Positions 6,069 to 7,390 of a stretch of 7,390 nucleotides of DNA are shown in pieces; position 1 is the stretch's first letter; every line of letters starts with the position of its first letter. Source of the DNA: Anaerolineaceae bacterium. GTDB lineage: Bacteria; Chloroflexota; Anaerolineae; Anaerolineales; Anaerolineaceae. Below the pieces are notes generated by a model. That model ran no database searches. It worked only from the letters and a program-made list of their open reading frames with translations, and was not told the origin of the DNA. A program made the translations under genes and the position numbers. The stretch is from contig JACZIY010000743.1 in NCBI GenBank assembly GCA_014860845.1, forward strand, positions 1 through 7,390, given 5' to 3'.

Positions 6069-7301
6069 TTAATCATGATTCTCACCATCCCAATGACATT
6101 CAATACAATTCGCCAATTCGATGTCACTCACATCCTTCTCTTTGTGTGTCTGGATAAACTCTAACTCTGAAGAATCATGGCAGCTCTCGCAGGTGAATTC
6201 TGCATAAGTCGTGATATGACAGGTTTCGCATGCAATTTCTCCCTCATCACCATGATCCAATGGAAAGGTATGGAAGTTCAGGCTGGCCGGCAACCATGCA
6301 TCGGTAACGTGACAGTAGGTACAATTCAAGCCGAAGCTTCCGGCGTGGATCTCCGGCTCTGCATGGCAGGTAGAACATTCGCTGGGTGTTCCAACGAATT
6401 GCTTATCAATGTGACAGGTACTGCAATCCAGTGTGAAATGGGCTCCGTCCAGTACAAAGAAATTATTATGATCGAAATCCTGCATACGGTCTTTCCCATC
6501 ATGGCAGACAGCACAATCGGAACCAAATAATTGGGTGTGTTCCAATATGAAGATAAGGCCATTCGTTTCATGACACGTCTTGCAGGTATTTTGGTCGATT
6601 TCTGTCGTTTTAGGTTGGTGGCAGTCCATACAGATCATGGCTTGCCCCTGGAAATCAGATTCGTGTAAAACCAGGCTAAAACCTGTATTTTCATGATCGA
6701 ACACTCGGTCTTCAAAATTCGCAGGTGTCCAGGAAATCGAATTGTGGCACTCCACGCAATTGGTAGAAAACATGCTGGCATGTAATTCCGGTTCCATATG
6801 ACAGCTGACACAATTAGAACTTATTTTAAAATTTCTATCTGCATGACAGCTCTCACAATCTAACAAGAGGTGTTCGCCTGTTAAAGGAAAATTCGTCTGA
6901 TTATGGTCAAATTTCTGTAAGGCTTCCTGGATCATATCAAAATCACGACCATTATGGTCTGAGTGACAATTCCGACAGGTCTTGACATCATCCAGCACCC
7001 CATGCAGACCATTTTCCTGATTGATCTGATCAGCAATTTCCGTATGGCAGACCAGGCATTTATCACCCTGGTTATTCTTAAAAGGTTCGTGACATGTACT
7101 GCATTGGGACTCAAGATCAGCGTGAGAATTGGCATTGCCTAATACCAATCCATTCATACTTTGCGAGGATAATGGTCCCGGGCTGAACATAGCCGAGCCT
7201 TGAAAGACCAGGAGCGCTAACAAAACAATCAATACGCCAACGGCCAATACAATACTAAGGATTGAGAACAAAGGTGGCTCACCAGATTTTGATTTCTTCA
7301 A
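6069..7301 (-). CDS. Membrane-anchored 15-haem c-type cytochrome
   Basis: This 410-residue protein has a hydrophobic anchor at about 11-33 and 15 CxxCH motifs, with first cysteines at 67, 82, 109, 149, 164, 182, 224, 240, 263, 293, 309, 327, 358, 371 and 399. There is about one haem per 23 residues after the anchor. Many extra histidines (for example FDH at 131-133, 201-203 and 276-278) suggest bis-His ligation. A three-haem module appears twice (138-196 and 282-341), and a version of it also opens the haem region of the next gene product. The C-terminal three-haem module (346-410) matches the end of that protein too. The start is TTG at 7301: AAGGA lies 6 nt upstream, an in-frame TGA follows shortly upstream, and any later Met would remove the anchor. 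It is the first gene of the operon. Its likely role is extracytoplasmic electron relay; the redox partner is unknown. Confidence 0.93.
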   Translation of the reverse strand: MKKSKSGEPPLFSILSIVLAVGVLIVLLALLVFQGSAMFSPGPLSSQSMNGLVLGNANSHADLESQCSTCHEPFKNNQGDKCLVCHTEIADQINQENGLHGVLDDVKTCRNCHSDHNGRDFDMIQEALQKFDHNQTNFPLTGEHLLLDCESCHADRNFKISSNCVSCHMEPELHASMFSTNCVECHNSISWTPANFEDRVFDHENTGFSLVLHESDFQGQAMICMDCHQPKTTEIDQNTCKTCHETNGLIFILEHTQLFGSDCAVCHDGKDRMQDFDHNNFFVLDGAHFTLDCSTCHIDKQFVGTPSECSTCHAEPEIHAGSFGLNCTYCHVTDAWLPASLNFHTFPLDHGDEGEIACETCHITTYAEFTCESCHDSSELEFIQTHKEKDVSDIELANCIECHWDGENHD

Positions 7302-7307
7302 ATAGTT

Positions 7308-7314
7308 TCCTTTT
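7308..7314 (-). promoter_or_regulatory. Ribosome binding site that supports the TTG start
   Basis: The minus strand reads AAAAGGA over 7314-7308, then six bases, then TTG. This strong Shine-Dalgarno match at a normal distance, with no ATG or GTG nearby in frame, decides the start of the 15-haem cytochrome. Confidence 0.75.
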
Positions 7315-7330
7315 CAACAAATATTTTACC

Positions 7331-7360
7331 ATTATAGTCTTATTTATCAACAAACTTAAA
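7331..7360 (-). promoter_or_regulatory. Likely sigma-70-type promoter of the cytochrome operon
   Basis: A perfect TATAAT lies on the minus strand at 7336-7331, about 30 bp ahead of the TTG start. Transcription from it would begin near 7324 and give a short leader of about 23 nt that holds the ribosome binding site. The best -35 at 18 bp is TTTAAG (7360-7355), which matches only 3 of 6 bases, so the promoter may depend on an activator. Confidence 0.5.
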
Positions 7361-7367
7361 GATCGAG

Positions 7368-7384
7368 AAATTTGACTCAAACTT
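7368..7384. promoter_or_regulatory. Imperfect palindrome upstream of the operon promoter
   Basis: AAATTTGACTCAAACTT is a 17-bp imperfect palindrome: the inner 5+5 bp (TTTGA/TCAAA around a central C) are perfect, one mirrored pair mismatches, and the outer AA/TT pairs again. It sits about 45-60 bp upstream of the predicted transcription start, where activator sites are often found. No known regulator consensus is matched; AT-rich DNA yields such palindromes by chance. Confidence 0.3.
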
Positions 7385-7390
7385 GTTAAG

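Noticed and set aside
6177..6571. Open frames on both strands within the 15-haem cytochrome region
   Set aside because: Fifteen CxxCH motifs fix the correct minus-strand frame; the others are shadows.
2134..7301. Known modules such as NrfABCD, Mtr porin-cytochrome or Rnf
   Set aside because: There is no NrfA-like catalytic cytochrome, NrfD-type multi-helix subunit, beta-barrel porin or Rnf subunit; only the general classes of redox protein are shared.
1..7390. Insertion sequences, tRNA/rRNA genes, attachment sites, or frameshifted genes
   Set aside because: No transposase frame, flanking inverted repeats, tRNA cloverleaf or rRNA segment was seen, and every gene reads through without a break.

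Overview
The window is bacterial and somewhat AT-rich. It holds two short plus-strand genes on the left and a compact five-gene minus-strand operon that fills about the right 70%. The best lineage guess is Chloroflexota (Anaerolineae-like). The reasons are membrane-anchored multihaem cytochromes with no porin partner, a PF00144 hydrolase with a membrane tail, and a TTG start. This is family-level impression only, and a marker gene or database search would be needed to fix it.

Layout. Positions 1-1490 (+) carry the 3' part of a secreted or membrane-tethered serine hydrolase of the beta-lactamase/PBP-like family. Its reading frame is open through the left edge and encodes a signal peptide there, so the gene starts outside the window. 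Positions 1491-1681 hold hairpins, a spaced direct repeat and weak promoter-like elements. Positions 1682-2068 (+) encode a stand-alone response-regulator receiver domain. Positions 2069-2133 are a convergent gap with the likely intrinsic terminator of the minus-strand operon.

The operon is transcribed from 7301 down to 2134. In order it encodes: (1) a 15-haem membrane-anchored cytochrome c with a TTG start; (2) a 14-haem membrane-anchored cytochrome c containing four 41-residue tandem repeats; (3) a small 2x[4Fe-4S] ferredoxin; (4) an FAD/NAD(P)H oxidoreductase; (5) a five-helix membrane protein with b-haem-like histidines. Gene gaps are about 19-24 nt, and the last two genes overlap by 8 bp. 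A perfect TATAAT lies upstream of the first gene and a hairpin plus T8 tract lies at the end.

Working model (inference). The flavoprotein and ferredoxin have no export signals and would sit on the cytoplasmic face. The membrane protein would pass electrons across the membrane through b haems. The two cytochromes, with 29 CxxCH sites, would carry electrons through or beyond the cell envelope. This would be a self-contained trans-membrane electron conduit whose direction and terminal partner cannot be read from the sequence. The upstream receiver protein has no visible histidine kinase, and a link to the operon is not established.
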